Shown: positions 36,079-46,239 of the stretch, one piece after another | How positions within the stretch are numbered: the first letter of the stretch is position 1 | Layout of the letters: the number at the start of each line of letters is the position of its first letter | Made by a program: the position numbers and the translations under genes | From: Pseudohalioglobus sediminis | GTDB lineage: Bacteria; Pseudomonadota; Gammaproteobacteria; Pseudomonadales; Halieaceae | Reading direction: 5' to 3' | NCBI RefSeq assembly: GCF_008370495.1 | Contig: NZ_VTUX01000001.1 | Span: 682,001 to 746,000, forward strand | DNA: 64,000 bases | The notes under the pieces: generated by a model | What the model saw: the letters and a program-made list of their open reading frames with translations, nothing else | Told to the model about the DNA's origin: nothing | Databases searched by the model: none

Positions 36079-39000
36079 CTAGCTCAGTTCCAGCCGATGG
36101 CCAGTCAATTCGTTGATCTGGCCAATCAGCATGCGGAAATTGAAGGGCTTGCCCATGTATCCATTGCAGCCCGCCTCTTCAGCCATAGTACGGTGCTTGA
36201 TCCCGGTGCGCGAGGTCACCATGATCACCGGAATGTGGCTGTAGCGCGCCGACTTGCGGATCTCGCGCAGGGTCTGAATGCCATCTTTCACCGGCATCTC
36301 AACGTCGAGCAGGATTACATCGGGCAGATGCTCCGTGGTATTGAGCCAATCGATCGCCACCGCCCCGTTCTCGGCCGTAGCGGTCTCTATACCCACTGTT
36401 TCCAACTGGCTGGTCGCCACCATGCGCTGGGTGCGCGAATCATCGACCACCAGCGCGAGGAACTTCTCTTCCTCGGGCTGATCGACAGCCACCAGGGTGC
36501 CCTGGCCGTCAGCGAAACAACTCACCAGCACGTTCAGGTCCAAGGCGACAACCGCCTCACCATCTGCGGTGGTGGCAGCACCGGCGACGCCAGGAACAGA
36601 GGCGAACTGTGCGCCAAGCGAACGGATAACCAGTTCCAGTGCTTCCTCTACGTCGTCAATGGCAATTGCCATGTAGCGCGCGTCCGAGCCGGCAATGATG
36701 ACCGGCACATTGTGACGCCAGGAGGCGCGGTCCGGCAGGTTGCCACTCTGGCACAGCGTGCCCAGGTATGCGGGCTCACATTCCATGCCAGACATGAGCA
36801 GCTTGTCACCGTTCTCGACGGCGTTGAAAAAGTCATCGACGGATACTTCATCCACCGCTACCAGCCCGCCCAGGGGAATGGCATAGGAGTTGTCACTGGC
36901 AGTTACCAGCAGCGCACCATTGACGGTGACGTTGGCCGGGACTCGGATATGGAAGGAGGTGCCCTTGCCGACCTCGGATTCGATGCGTATGTCGCCGCCC
37001 ATTTGCTGCAACTCGCTCATAACGATATCCATTCCGACTCCGCGCCCGGATATCTGGCTCAAGGTCTGCGCAGTGGAGAAACCCTTGTGGAAAATCAGGT
37101 TGCGCGCCTCGTCGTCGCTCAGTGAGTAGGCGTCCACATCCAGCCCCTTGCGAATGGCAGACTCGCGCATGGCATCGGGGTCGATGCCGCGGCCGTCGTC
37201 CGAGAGCACGATAACCGAGTCAGCGCCGGACATGCGCACGTCCACGGTAATCTGCCCCACCGAAGGTTTACCCTGCGCAGTGCGCTCCTCTGTTGTTTCA
37301 ATACCATGGTCCAGGGCGTTACGTACCATGTGCTCCAGTATGGTTTGGCAGCGTGCATAGTCATCGCGGTCCAGGGTACCGACCTCGTTGGCCACACGGA
37401 AGGCAACATCCTTACCCAGATCATTACTCACGGTGCGCACCAGGCGTCGAAGCCCCGGCATCAGTCGCGATACCGGCACCACTCGTGCGGCGCGGATGGT
37501 AGAGCCTATCGAGCCGATAACCGAGGACTGCTGCTTGAGCAGCGCCTCCGCCTGGGCATTGTGTCGGCTCGCCACTTCGATCAGATCGGCGAGATCCTCG
37601 ACACCCTCGCGCAGGATATTGGCCGCTTCCTGGAGTTCGGAGTACTGATCCATCTCCAGTGCATCCAGATCGCTGGCCCGGGAAGCGCCCTTGGCCCCGG
37701 CGTTGAACAGCGTACGATCGGCGATATCGGCAATGTGGGCGCGCACAGAAGAAAGGCGCCCCATCAACTCTGCGGTCGCGCGCTTGTTGCGATTGGTGCT
37801 TTGCGCAGTGCGCACACCCAGTTGCTGGGCCTGGTTGCTGAGGTTCAGCAACAGATCCAGTTTTTCCGAGGTGATGCGAACCGACTGCTGTGCAGCCAGT
37901 GCCCTGGCACCTTCGTCCGCCAGGCGCTTGTCTTCTTCCCTGCGCCGCTGATCCTTTTCCGGGCGGGCCACAGGAGCCGGCTGTACCGGCGCGGGTTCGG
38001 GCTGCGCCGCCTCGGCAGAAGTCACCTCGGCCGCAGCATCCGCTTCCTGAATGTCATCTTCCTGCGCCGGCACTTCCGCTTCATGGCCGGGGAACTCACT
38101 GAGGATATCCCTACGCTGGTCCTGTACGAAGTCCATGCCGCGTACCGCGGCATCAAGCCATGCATTAACGATGCGGAAGTAGTTGTGCTCCTCACCGGAT
38201 GCGGCACGCGGCATGCGCTCCAGCAAGGTCTCGAAGTTGTGGATGAGGGTGCCGTAGAAGTGCAATCCGACACCTTTGGCGATTCCCTTGATGGTATGCA
38301 GGATGCGCGTTACCTGCGTGTAACTCTGCTCATCGGCCGGGCTGGCTTCCCAGGCACTGACAGCATCTTCCAGCTTCTCAAGTTCAGAGGAGCCCTCCTC
38401 TATGAAAGCGTCAAGGAATTCCGCGAATATCTCGCCGCTACCGGGGCTGCTGTAGTGGAACTCAATACCCTGCGGAATACACCAGGACATATCTTCAGCG
38501 GTCTCGGCGACTTTCGGTATGGCAACGTCTGCCGGCTCTGTGCTTTCTGCTTCTGCAGCAACCAGCTCTTCGTTGGCGGATGTATCGACAAAGGCTTCAA
38601 CTTCAACGCCACATATCTCACCCGGCAACTCAACCTCAGAACCGAGGTCCTCAATCAGTTTGTCGATATCCTCAGCAGAAGCACCCTGCAACTCTTCCTC
38701 TTCGGAAAGCTCTGCTTCGAAGATATCCTCCTCGAATACCTGCAGCAGAACACTGTCGTCCTCTGCGCTCGTATCCGCGGCATCCGTAGCTGCGGCAGCC
38801 AGTGGCAGATCCCCTGCCGCCTGCTCATCCAGAGATAACTCGTCAACCGGCAGCACCAGTTCGTCCGCGCTGCTGACGACTTCCAGTGTCTCCAGCGATG
38901 TGTCGGTGTCGAAGCTGATTGCGCCTTCATCCACAAGCACGTCTTCAAGTTCCACAGCAAAGTCGTCGCTGCCGAAATCATCGAAAATGGCGTCTATTTC

Positions 39001-40635
39001 ATCATTCTCAGGCGACCAGGCTTCCGCTGTCGAAGCGACGTCCAGATCTTCCCCGAAAATATCCTCGCCGAAACCAGCGGGTTCAACCACGCTGAGCACC
39101 GGCGGCGTGGAAGCTGAATCAGCTTCTGTAACGGGCTCATCGAGGAACAGGCGATTACAGGTCTCACCAGTCTCGGCATCAGCCAGGCGCAGCATCACCG
39201 CGTCCAGCTGGGCCGTGTCCAAGCCTTCGAGCGCGGCCGGTATGCTGCCGCAGATGGCAACCACGGGCTCATAACCCTGTGCAGCGGCCGCCGCGCGTGT
39301 ATCGCTGTCTGTGGCGATCGATACGTCTGCCACAACGGCGTTACCGGGGCGACCCAGAGACACCAGGCGGGCACTGACTGCCGCATTTACTTCTTCCATG
39401 AAATTCGTCACACGTGGCGTGATCGCAACCATCAGGTCGTCGTCGAAGCCCTCCATGGCAACGAAGTCTTCGTGGAGGTCGAGATCGCTCTCCAGTTCAG
39501 GATCGACCGAGAATACCGGTGCCTCCAGTTCAAGCGACAACTCTTCCAGTTCCAGGTCGCCCGCTGCCAGATCGCTGCCGGCGATCAGGTAGTCATCGAA
39601 GGCCTCTTCGCCCTGAGGCGCGTCCACGCTGGCGACGTATGACTGCACGTCTGCAACCGGCAGGTCGGCCAGCAGTTCGTCATCGGCCAGGGGTTGCTCA
39701 ATGGCTGCAATCTCCCGGTCTTCGCTGTCACCCGGCTGCTCAAGGCCGGATTCGATCTCGATACTGTCTTCGCAACTCAACGACAGGGCATCGTCGTCCA
39801 GCGCTGCCGCCTCAGGCTCCTGCGGATAGGCCGCGACAGCGTCTTCTGCCACCAGCTGATCCAGCTCCTGCGCCATCTCTTCCTGCGCACTCTCTTCCTG
39901 AGCGCTAGCAGAAAGCCTGGCCGCCTGGGCGAACAGGTCGTCATTTTCCGCCTCTTCCGTGCCGGCATCCTGTATCGGCAGCATCGGCTCATCAGCTGCC
40001 GCAACCAGCGCATCAGGCTCCAGTGGTGCCTCCTCTTCGCTCTCATCTGCTCCGGTGGCAACAGCCTCTGTGTGCTCGACAGTCTCTGATACGGAAGCCG
40101 TCTCTTCTGTCGTGGGCGCCAGGTCGGGCCCTGACTCGGGTGCCGCCGCAACGGGTTCCTCTCGCACCACGCGCTTGACGACCAGATAGGCATCACCGAT
40201 ATCATCTTCGTCGGCCAAGCCAAGTATGTCGCTACCGTCATCCACGGCCGCGATGGCCGGTTCTCCGTTTTCATCCGTATGACGGGAAAACTCGATGGCC
40301 ATCAGACCGTCGAAAGCGGCCTGTTCATCCTCTGCATCAGCGCCGGCACCTGGCGCGCTGCTGTCGCCTTCCTCTGACAGCACAATTTCCTCGGCAATAT
40401 ATGTATCGAGGTCATCTGCACCGGCCCTGCCCCGGGTCATGGGTCTTGCGGCCACTTCGGCTTCATAGGCACTGAGCGTTGTTTCAGTGACCTTGCCGTC
40501 GATTTTGAACAGGTTCTCTTCGGGCTCGTCGCGGTCCATTTCCATCAACCACGTGAGCGTGCTCTCTTTGGAGCTCTCGAGTGTATCGGCCAACGGTTCT
40601 GCCGAAGTTACGGGATTTTCTTTGTCAGAATGCAC
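36079..40635 (-). CDS. chpA: ChpA-like hybrid CheA kinase, C-terminal part (Hpt, kinase, CheW, receiver)
   Basis: A 1518-residue chemosensory kinase. Residues 1-740 are very acidic and mostly look disordered, with one more compact block (about 400-485). An Hpt domain has H780 in HTIKGIAKG. The kinase core has its N box (EHMVRNALDHGIE, about 1105), G boxes (DDGRGIDPD; GRGVGMDIV) and the CheA ATP-lid. A CheW-like regulatory domain (about 1230-1370) and a C-terminal receiver with D1444 (LLDVEMPVKDG) complete it. GTG at 40635 has GGAGAG upstream. The Pseudomonas ChpA is one chain; here the N-terminal Hpt portion is encoded by the preceding gene. Confidence 0.93.
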   Translation of the reverse strand: MHSDKENPVTSAEPLADTLESSKESTLTWLMEMDRDEPEENLFKIDGKVTETTLSAYEAEVAARPMTRGRAGADDLDTYIAEEIVLSEEGDSSAPGAGADAEDEQAAFDGLMAIEFSRHTDENGEPAIAAVDDGSDILGLADEDDIGDAYLVVKRVVREEPVAAAPESGPDLAPTTEETASVSETVEHTEAVATGADESEEEAPLEPDALVAAADEPMLPIQDAGTEEAENDDLFAQAARLSASAQEESAQEEMAQELDQLVAEDAVAAYPQEPEAAALDDDALSLSCEDSIEIESGLEQPGDSEDREIAAIEQPLADDELLADLPVADVQSYVASVDAPQGEEAFDDYLIAGSDLAAGDLELEELSLELEAPVFSVDPELESDLDLHEDFVAMEGFDDDLMVAITPRVTNFMEEVNAAVSARLVSLGRPGNAVVADVSIATDSDTRAAAAAQGYEPVVAICGSIPAALEGLDTAQLDAVMLRLADAETGETCNRLFLDEPVTEADSASTPPVLSVVEPAGFGEDIFGEDLDVASTAEAWSPENDEIDAIFDDFGSDDFAVELEDVLVDEGAISFDTDTSLETLEVVSSADELVLPVDELSLDEQAAGDLPLAAAATDAADTSAEDDSVLLQVFEEDIFEAELSEEEELQGASAEDIDKLIEDLGSEVELPGEICGVEVEAFVDTSANEELVAAEAESTEPADVAIPKVAETAEDMSWCIPQGIEFHYSSPGSGEIFAEFLDAFIEEGSSELEKLEDAVSAWEASPADEQSYTQVTRILHTIKGIAKGVGLHFYGTLIHNFETLLERMPRAASGEEHNYFRIVNAWLDAAVRGMDFVQDQRRDILSEFPGHEAEVPAQEDDIQEADAAAEVTSAEAAQPEPAPVQPAPVARPEKDQRRREEDKRLADEGARALAAQQSVRITSEKLDLLLNLSNQAQQLGVRTAQSTNRNKRATAELMGRLSSVRAHIADIADRTLFNAGAKGASRASDLDALEMDQYSELQEAANILREGVEDLADLIEVASRHNAQAEALLKQQSSVIGSIGSTIRAARVVPVSRLMPGLRRLVRTVSNDLGKDVAFRVANEVGTLDRDDYARCQTILEHMVRNALDHGIETTEERTAQGKPSVGQITVDVRMSGADSVIVLSDDGRGIDPDAMRESAIRKGLDVDAYSLSDDEARNLIFHKGFSTAQTLSQISGRGVGMDIVMSELQQMGGDIRIESEVGKGTSFHIRVPANVTVNGALLVTASDNSYAIPLGGLVAVDEVSVDDFFNAVENGDKLLMSGMECEPAYLGTLCQSGNLPDRASWRHNVPVIIAGSDARYMAIAIDDVEEALELVIRSLGAQFASVPGVAGAATTADGEAVVALDLNVLVSCFADGQGTLVAVDQPEEEKFLALVVDDSRTQRMVATSQLETVGIETATAENGAVAIDWLNTTEHLPDVILLDVEMPVKDGIQTLREIRKSARYSHIPVIMVTSRTGIKHRTMAEEAGCNGYMGKPFNFRMLIGQINELTGHRLELS

Positions 40636-40667
40636 GTTTGCTCTCCATTATTTTTTGTCTGGGTCGC

Positions 40668-43079
40668 TTACTGGCCCAGGTTTTCGGAGACAGGCGCACC
40701 AGCCGCGCCACCGTGTACTTGGTCATCCACTTCGGGCATGCCGTCGGCGAGATCCTCGCCGGCACCTTCCGCCATGCGGAAAGCGCGATCTGTGAGCGTG
40801 CGCACCGGCGCAGCATCCCAGCTACCTGCATCTTTGTAGGATGCGATCAGTGCGGGTAACTCTCGCACCACGTCCTGTAGCAAAGCCTGCACGGCGCCGG
40901 ATGCTTCCAGGTCACCATCCAGAACCCTGTCCAACAGGTCCTGCATCGCCCAGCCAAGCTCACCAAGGATATTGGCGCCAACAGCGCGGCCATTACCCTT
41001 GAAGGTGTGGAAGTGGCGACGAATGTCACGCAGCAGCTGGTTGTTTTCAATATCCTCGAGCCAGGCCGGAGTCAGGCGGCTGATTTCGTCGACGATCTCT
41101 TCTGACTCTTCGAAGAACACCTCGCGAAACTCTGCCGGTACCTCGGCATCCTCGACATAGTGCTTAGGCTCGGTCCAGCTTGCTGTCGACACCTCGGCGC
41201 CGGCAGACAGGCCGCTGGCGTATTCATCCAGCTCGGCTGCGCGTTGCTCGGCAATGGCGAGCATGTGCGAGGTGTCATCCAGCGGGTCGATCACAGAACG
41301 CTGCAGGTGCAGCTCCAACTGCGCGAAGGCCTCGGCGAAGCAGCGGAACGCATCATCCTCGCGTACCTCACCCGCTTTGCTGGCGGCGGACAGCCAGCGC
41401 TGGCAATGCTCGATAATCTGCGCTTCACGTTCCATTCCGGCAAAGCCCAGCGCGCCGGATATTTCCGCGAGCAGCTCCAGGGACATATCGATCGCCTTGC
41501 GATCAGCGATGGTCTCCTGCTCGTTCAGGAAAACTTTGGCGAGATCGAAGAGGTGATCCAGGTCAGGCTTGCCCGCATCAGCATCGCGTACGGCGCTGCG
41601 CAGGTCTTCATGGCCCTGGTCGGTTTTATTCAGGTAGCGATTCAGCGCCACCGTCAGGCGCAGTGTGCTCTGCTCATCATTGGGCTTGCGGGCCAATGCG
41701 CTGGCAAGTTCCTTGCGGCGCAGGATCTGGTGCATGTAGTTCTCAACCAGGCCCATGTGACTGAAGGTGGCGTTGACCACGCTTTCACGCAATTCAAAGT
41801 CGCGACTGGAAAAAGAACTGGACAAGCCATGCTCGAGTTTGTGCTCGATATCCAGCTTAACGTCGACAATGCCGCGAATGATTTCGTTAATCATCTGGTT
41901 CAACTGCATCGGCGACTCGTTGTACACACCGCGGTAAAGCTTCTCCAGCCGGCTGGCTACCGATTGCAGCGAATCCGCGTGCGCCATCTGGCCAGCGGCT
42001 TCCAGGCGGTAGCCGGTGGCCTCGATGCCATCCAGCGCCTGCGCGGCCATAGCCACGTCACCGGTGCGTGCCGCTGCTGCCAGGTCCTGCGAATTAAGGT
42101 AATCCACCACGCCATTGAGTTGATCCAGAGCCGAGCTCAGGGCAGTGACCAGGGCATCCACGTGGATCAGGCCGCGATTAGCCTCTTCCAGCGTGCTGTC
42201 ATCGACCGCAAACACCTCGCGTATTTTCGAGATGTGCAGGGGCTTGGCTTTGCAACTGGCTATATAAAACAGCATCTGTTGCTGCAGGCTGTCGTAGTCA
42301 ACCGATTCATCGACACGCGCACCATTCTCTCGCGCGTACTTGATCATGAAGGCGCCCGACTTGAATATCTGCGCGATACACTCGTCAGGCACAATCAGGC
42401 CACCCGCCATACCTTCGCAGATACCGACCATGGTGAACCAGAAGCGCTCGGGCTGTGTGCCAGAGAACATGGTCTGCATCCGGCGCGAGATACGGGCCAC
42501 TGTTTTCATGCTCTCGACCATGTTCTTGCGGCGCAGGCCCATCTTGGCCATTTCCAGGTACAACGCCAGCATCACATTCGCGCGATTGCGTACTTCCTCG
42601 TCATCCGCAGGCGCGGCACCGGCCGTTATGCCCTGACCCTCCGGGATATCCATGTGGAAGAAGAACGCACGCGGACGCGGCCTCTCACCTATCCAGCGAC
42701 GCAGGTCATTCACATGCTGCTCAAGGCCCTGTCCGGTATCTGCGCGCGCATTCTGCGCATGCGCCAGGTAAGCCGGGAGCACCTTCAGTGCCTGCATCAG
42801 GCCACCCATGGTCAATTTGCGGCGTTCGCCAACCACCTTGTCCTTGTACAGGTAGTTGAGGCTGCGCTCCATTTCCAGGGTGAGCATCTCACCCTTGCGC
42901 ATACCCAGGGCCCTGAGGGTCGAGGTGATCTGGTGTACGGCCCACATGCATTGCAGGAGCGGGCGCTTCTGGTTGGGATCATTACTGTATTCCACCAGTG
43001 ATGCCTCGGCATTTTCGGCCTGCCGGTTCATCAGTCCCACTACCCATTTCAGGGCGACGATGTCAGTTTTACTGGCCAC
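40668..43079 (-). CDS. chpA: ChpA-like protein, N-terminal part (Hpt modules)
   Basis: An 803-residue helical protein that matches the N-terminal Hpt region of ChpA. The last Hpt has a classical phosphoacceptor, H691 in FHTFKGNGRAVGA. Near the N-terminus MWAVHQITSTLRALG looks like a degenerate Hpt. There is no kinase or receiver domain. GTG at 43079 has GGAGG seven bases upstream. It stops 32 bases before the start of the kinase gene, which has its own good ribosome-binding site, so this is a true two-gene arrangement rather than a simple frameshift. Confidence 0.85.
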   Translation of the reverse strand: MASKTDIVALKWVVGLMNRQAENAEASLVEYSNDPNQKRPLLQCMWAVHQITSTLRALGMRKGEMLTLEMERSLNYLYKDKVVGERRKLTMGGLMQALKVLPAYLAHAQNARADTGQGLEQHVNDLRRWIGERPRPRAFFFHMDIPEGQGITAGAAPADDEEVRNRANVMLALYLEMAKMGLRRKNMVESMKTVARISRRMQTMFSGTQPERFWFTMVGICEGMAGGLIVPDECIAQIFKSGAFMIKYARENGARVDESVDYDSLQQQMLFYIASCKAKPLHISKIREVFAVDDSTLEEANRGLIHVDALVTALSSALDQLNGVVDYLNSQDLAAAARTGDVAMAAQALDGIEATGYRLEAAGQMAHADSLQSVASRLEKLYRGVYNESPMQLNQMINEIIRGIVDVKLDIEHKLEHGLSSSFSSRDFELRESVVNATFSHMGLVENYMHQILRRKELASALARKPNDEQSTLRLTVALNRYLNKTDQGHEDLRSAVRDADAGKPDLDHLFDLAKVFLNEQETIADRKAIDMSLELLAEISGALGFAGMEREAQIIEHCQRWLSAASKAGEVREDDAFRCFAEAFAQLELHLQRSVIDPLDDTSHMLAIAEQRAAELDEYASGLSAGAEVSTASWTEPKHYVEDAEVPAEFREVFFEESEEIVDEISRLTPAWLEDIENNQLLRDIRRHFHTFKGNGRAVGANILGELGWAMQDLLDRVLDGDLEASGAVQALLQDVVRELPALIASYKDAGSWDAAPVRTLTDRAFRMAEGAGEDLADGMPEVDDQVHGGAAGAPVSENLGQ

Positions 43080-43141
43080 TACTAAACCTCCGGTTCTAGT
43101 ATGCACAGGGACGGGGCATGGACCCGATCAATCCCCAGCTC

Positions 43142-45241
43142 TTATAGAGAAGCTCGTGCTTTCTCGGCGCTTTCAAGCGCACTCATTTCTTCTTCGCGAT
43201 AGACCTGGGTCGCAGCGCGTATGCTCTCCAGTTCGTTCACATCCCCTTCAGACTCGACCGCTGCCTGGTACGCACTGTTACCATCGATGCGGAACTGGCC
43301 AAGATTCTGTGCCGCTTCACGCATTGAACGCTGCAGCGAATTGACGCCTTTTTGCGCTGTTTCGTTGAGCTCGCTGATTTCCAGGTTACGCTCACGGATC
43401 TCTGCCATGGAACTGCTCATATGCAGCGCGTTCACCGCAGACTGTCCGGCGGCATCATCCACGTTGCGGATAATCTCGCTGATGGCGTCCGAGCCGGCGT
43501 TGATTTCCTCAAGGGAGGTATCGAGACGGTCGATATACTCGAGAATGGTGACAACCGTACCCACCGTGTTTTCCATACTCGCGAGGTTATCGGCAGACAT
43601 GTTCTGCAGCATGCGCACCTCGGAAATAATCTTGCGACCCTCTTCCTCGGCTTCGCGCAGCAGGTCTGCAATAGACTCGGCAATGCCCAGGAAAGGACGG
43701 CCATATTCGCCTGCCTTCTCCGCCTCGATACGGGTATTGATCGCAACAACCGATATCTTGGTGTTCAGGGCCTGGATATATTCCGCGGCGGCGGTAACGG
43801 ACTGAATCAGTTCACCCTGGCGCTTGGCAGACTTGGACGTCTCCTGCACTGACTCCCGCACGTCCGCTGAGGCCTTGGACATGTCCTGCGTGAGTTCATA
43901 GCCGCGTGCAACGGTCTTACAGTTGCGCTCCGAAGTCTCGGATGCTTCCGCTGTCGACTGCTTGATCTCTTCACTGGTGCGCACCATCTCAGTGGCAGTT
44001 TCCGTGGACTCCACAACTGAACGGGTCAGCTCACGCCCCTTCTCGACCTGTGCCTGCGCGCTGGCGCCAATACTGTCAATCGCATCCACGGCGGCCTCGA
44101 AAGGCATGCGGATGTCGCGGATCAGCGCGCACTGGTTTTGCACAGCCTTGTTCAGGCCCTGGGCAATACCACTGGTGACCGAGTTTTGTTCTGTCGCAGT
44201 CACCGTGAGGTCACCCTTGGAGACCTGCTCGAGTACGGTATTCACTTCAGCGACGCCACGCGCGGTATAAACTTCGCGACGACGCTGGCCAACCAACAGT
44301 ACGATCAGCAGACCAAGTGCCAGCAGCCCCGGCGCTACGAACAGTACCAGCAGGTTACCGGCGCCGTAGAGCCGGCCAACTGCCAGGTTGGACACTGCCG
44401 GCTGCAGTGCCGCAATTGCATCGTTGAGTGCGATACTGTTTTCGGCAATGGCTTGCCGTGCCAGTGCTGCCTGGCGCAGCTCAGTAGACGCGCCGGTAAT
44501 GCGGTCGACCGAAGTGGATACGCCAGAGAACATACGGAATGCGTTGCTCAGTGCCTCGATGGCAGAGGTGTTGGTCACCTTGTTGATACCAATCAGTTCG
44601 TCGCCCCGGGTCAGGCCCTCGATGATGCGGAAGAAATCTGCCGCATCGGAGCTGAACTCGTCGGCTGCCACCTGGCTGTTGCTGCCACCTTCAAGCGTAC
44701 GATCCACGTTCCTGAGCATGCGTTCAAGCAACCAGGGCGCTTTTTGCGCGGCTATCAGTGTCTCGGTGGACACATTCTGTCGCTGCAATACCGTCACCAC
44801 CGAGGTCAGTTCCCGCTGCATGGGTTTGACATTTTTCTCCAGCTCTGTGGCCACACCCTGGACAAACACGACCCTGGGGGAAGCATCCACCAGCGTCTGG
44901 GAAGCCCGCTTGATGGGCTGCCAGCTGAGATCCACCATGCTGATTTCGTCGTTCAGCTCAGGCGCATCAAACACGGCCAATTGCGTTTCAAACTGGGCCA
45001 CTCGCTCAGACAGCCGTGCAAATGCCTGCTCCTGACCGGACCGCGTATCCTGTGCGCTGATTGCAACCTGCCGGGCCAACGTGGCCAGCTCATCGGCCGC
45101 CGCGGTATATTGCCCTTCTTTACCCGACTCCTTCTGGATGACGAAGAAGCTGTAGGCTACCCCACACAGGCAGGCCACTATGCCGACCCCCATCAACAGG
45201 GTGCGCATTTTACCGGCGCTTAATCTGTCGCTCTTAATCAT
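43142..45241 (-). CDS. pilJ: PilJ-like methyl-accepting chemoreceptor
   Basis: A 699-residue receptor. Membrane segments at about 12-35 and 315-340 bracket a periplasmic PilJ-type helical domain. HAMP and a long cytoplasmic coiled coil follow. The signalling tip reads AINTRIEAEKAGEYGRPFLG, which is different from the usual ALNAAIEAARAGE-G-RGF; the E-x-GR core is kept but flanks differ. The ATG at 45241 overlaps the pilI stop by eight bases. No CheR or CheB gene is in the cluster. Confidence 0.85.
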   Translation of the reverse strand: MIKSDRLSAGKMRTLLMGVGIVACLCGVAYSFFVIQKESGKEGQYTAAADELATLARQVAISAQDTRSGQEQAFARLSERVAQFETQLAVFDAPELNDEISMVDLSWQPIKRASQTLVDASPRVVFVQGVATELEKNVKPMQRELTSVVTVLQRQNVSTETLIAAQKAPWLLERMLRNVDRTLEGGSNSQVAADEFSSDAADFFRIIEGLTRGDELIGINKVTNTSAIEALSNAFRMFSGVSTSVDRITGASTELRQAALARQAIAENSIALNDAIAALQPAVSNLAVGRLYGAGNLLVLFVAPGLLALGLLIVLLVGQRRREVYTARGVAEVNTVLEQVSKGDLTVTATEQNSVTSGIAQGLNKAVQNQCALIRDIRMPFEAAVDAIDSIGASAQAQVEKGRELTRSVVESTETATEMVRTSEEIKQSTAEASETSERNCKTVARGYELTQDMSKASADVRESVQETSKSAKRQGELIQSVTAAAEYIQALNTKISVVAINTRIEAEKAGEYGRPFLGIAESIADLLREAEEEGRKIISEVRMLQNMSADNLASMENTVGTVVTILEYIDRLDTSLEEINAGSDAISEIIRNVDDAAGQSAVNALHMSSSMAEIRERNLEISELNETAQKGVNSLQRSMREAAQNLGQFRIDGNSAYQAAVESEGDVNELESIRAATQVYREEEMSALESAEKARASL

Positions 45242-45800
45242 TGCTTTGTTCCTCGCGTGAATAAGGGTCATTAGCTGCGGCGTTTGACAGGTCTTCGTCC
45301 GCAATCAGTTTGTCAATATCAAGTACCGCCAGGAATCGATCCTGGTCGGCAAATCCGCCGAGCGTGTACTCGGCAAAATCGGGATCCACCGGGATAGCCA
45401 TGTCGCGTTGCTCAACCGGGAACTTCATGTCGCGCTCGAGCCCACTCAGGGTGATACCAAAGTAGAATCCGGGGCGGCGCAGCACCATGCAGTAATCCCG
45501 GGCTCGCCCGGAGTAGGGGCGCTGTCGAAAAAAGACGTCGCCACTGATAATCGGAATCAGGCCGCCCATGTGCGAGCCGACACCCAGTACCCAGGGCTTG
45601 GTGCCCGGAATCGCCATAACGTTGGGTGTTTCAATAATCTCTTCGAGCTCGCCCTCGCCGATCAGCAGCGGCACGCCGGCGATGCTCAGGCAGGTGCCAA
45701 ACCACTGCATGCTGTCGAGCAGTTTCACCGGCGCTTCCACCGCCTCGTTGCGATAGCGAAGCTCGAGCTGGTCAAGAGCCTGTAGGGCGAGGTTAGCCAT
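45234..45800 (-). CDS. pilI: PilI-like CheW protein
   Basis: A 188-residue CheW-type adaptor. LDSMQWFGTCLSIAGVPLLI begins the CheW fold, and IPGTKPWVLGVGSHMGGLIP is close in pattern to the LPGVKTWVKGVANVRGRLLP of Pseudomonas PilI. It lies between the receiver gene and pilJ, its usual place in Pil-Chp clusters. Spacing is four bases to the receiver gene and an overlap of eight bases with pilJ. Confidence 0.85.
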   Translation of the reverse strand: MANLALQALDQLELRYRNEAVEAPVKLLDSMQWFGTCLSIAGVPLLIGEGELEEIIETPNVMAIPGTKPWVLGVGSHMGGLIPIISGDVFFRQRPYSGRARDYCMVLRRPGFYFGITLSGLERDMKFPVEQRDMAIPVDPDFAEYTLGGFADQDRFLAVLDIDKLIADEDLSNAAANDPYSREEQSND

Positions 45801-45804
45801 CGAA

Positions 45805-46215
45805 TCAGGCAGCCCGACGCTGCTTGGTGTGATTGAAAATCAACTGGCGCAGGACGCTCTCGGGCGGAATCTTGGTCACGTGGGCAGTGGCACCGCGGGC
45901 CTGCCCTTTGGCGATATCAAAGATGCCGTCCGAAGACGAAAGCATCACCACCGGGGTATCACGCGTATCTTCAGCATTACGGATCAGGGTGCAGGTCTGG
46001 TAGCCGTCGAGTTCCGGCATGGTGATATCCAGGAATATCAGGTCGGGCTTGAAGCGGCGGAGCATGCCCAGCGCCTTGTAGCCATCCTCGGCACATTCGA
46101 CTTCGCAGCCCATGCCTTTGAGCGTGTGCGACATCATCATCCTGATGGTCTTGGCGTCGTCAACGATGGCTATCTTTACGCCGCTGATGTCCATCTCTTC
46201 GAGTTGTTCGTTCAT
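45805..46215 (-). CDS. pilG: PilG-like response regulator
   Basis: A 136-residue single receiver domain. Acidic pair D19/D20, phosphoacceptor D63 (FLDITMPELDG) and K115 are present, and DGYQTC-LIRNAED and MLSSSDGIFDIAKG match PilG closely. There is no separate PilH receiver in the cluster. In Pseudomonas PilG acts on pilus extension and cAMP synthesis. AGTGAGGG precedes the ATG, and a CRP-type site lies 24 bases upstream of it. Confidence 0.88.
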   Translation of the reverse strand: MNEQLEEMDISGVKIAIVDDAKTIRMMMSHTLKGMGCEVECAEDGYKALGMLRRFKPDLIFLDITMPELDGYQTCTLIRNAEDTRDTPVVMLSSSDGIFDIAKGQARGATAHVTKIPPESVLRQLIFNHTKQRRAA

Positions 46216-46239
46216 TTTGCCCTCACTTCGAGTCAGTAT

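Noticed and set aside
37306-43001. Long plus-strand open frames (up to about 610 codons) opposite the ChpA genes
   Set aside because: They run antisense to clear ChpA coding sequence in a GC-rich genome, have no recognisable motifs and are typical shadows.
45805-46215. PilH rather than PilG
   Set aside because: The DGYQTC and MLSSSDGIFDIAKG segments and first place in the operon fit PilG better.
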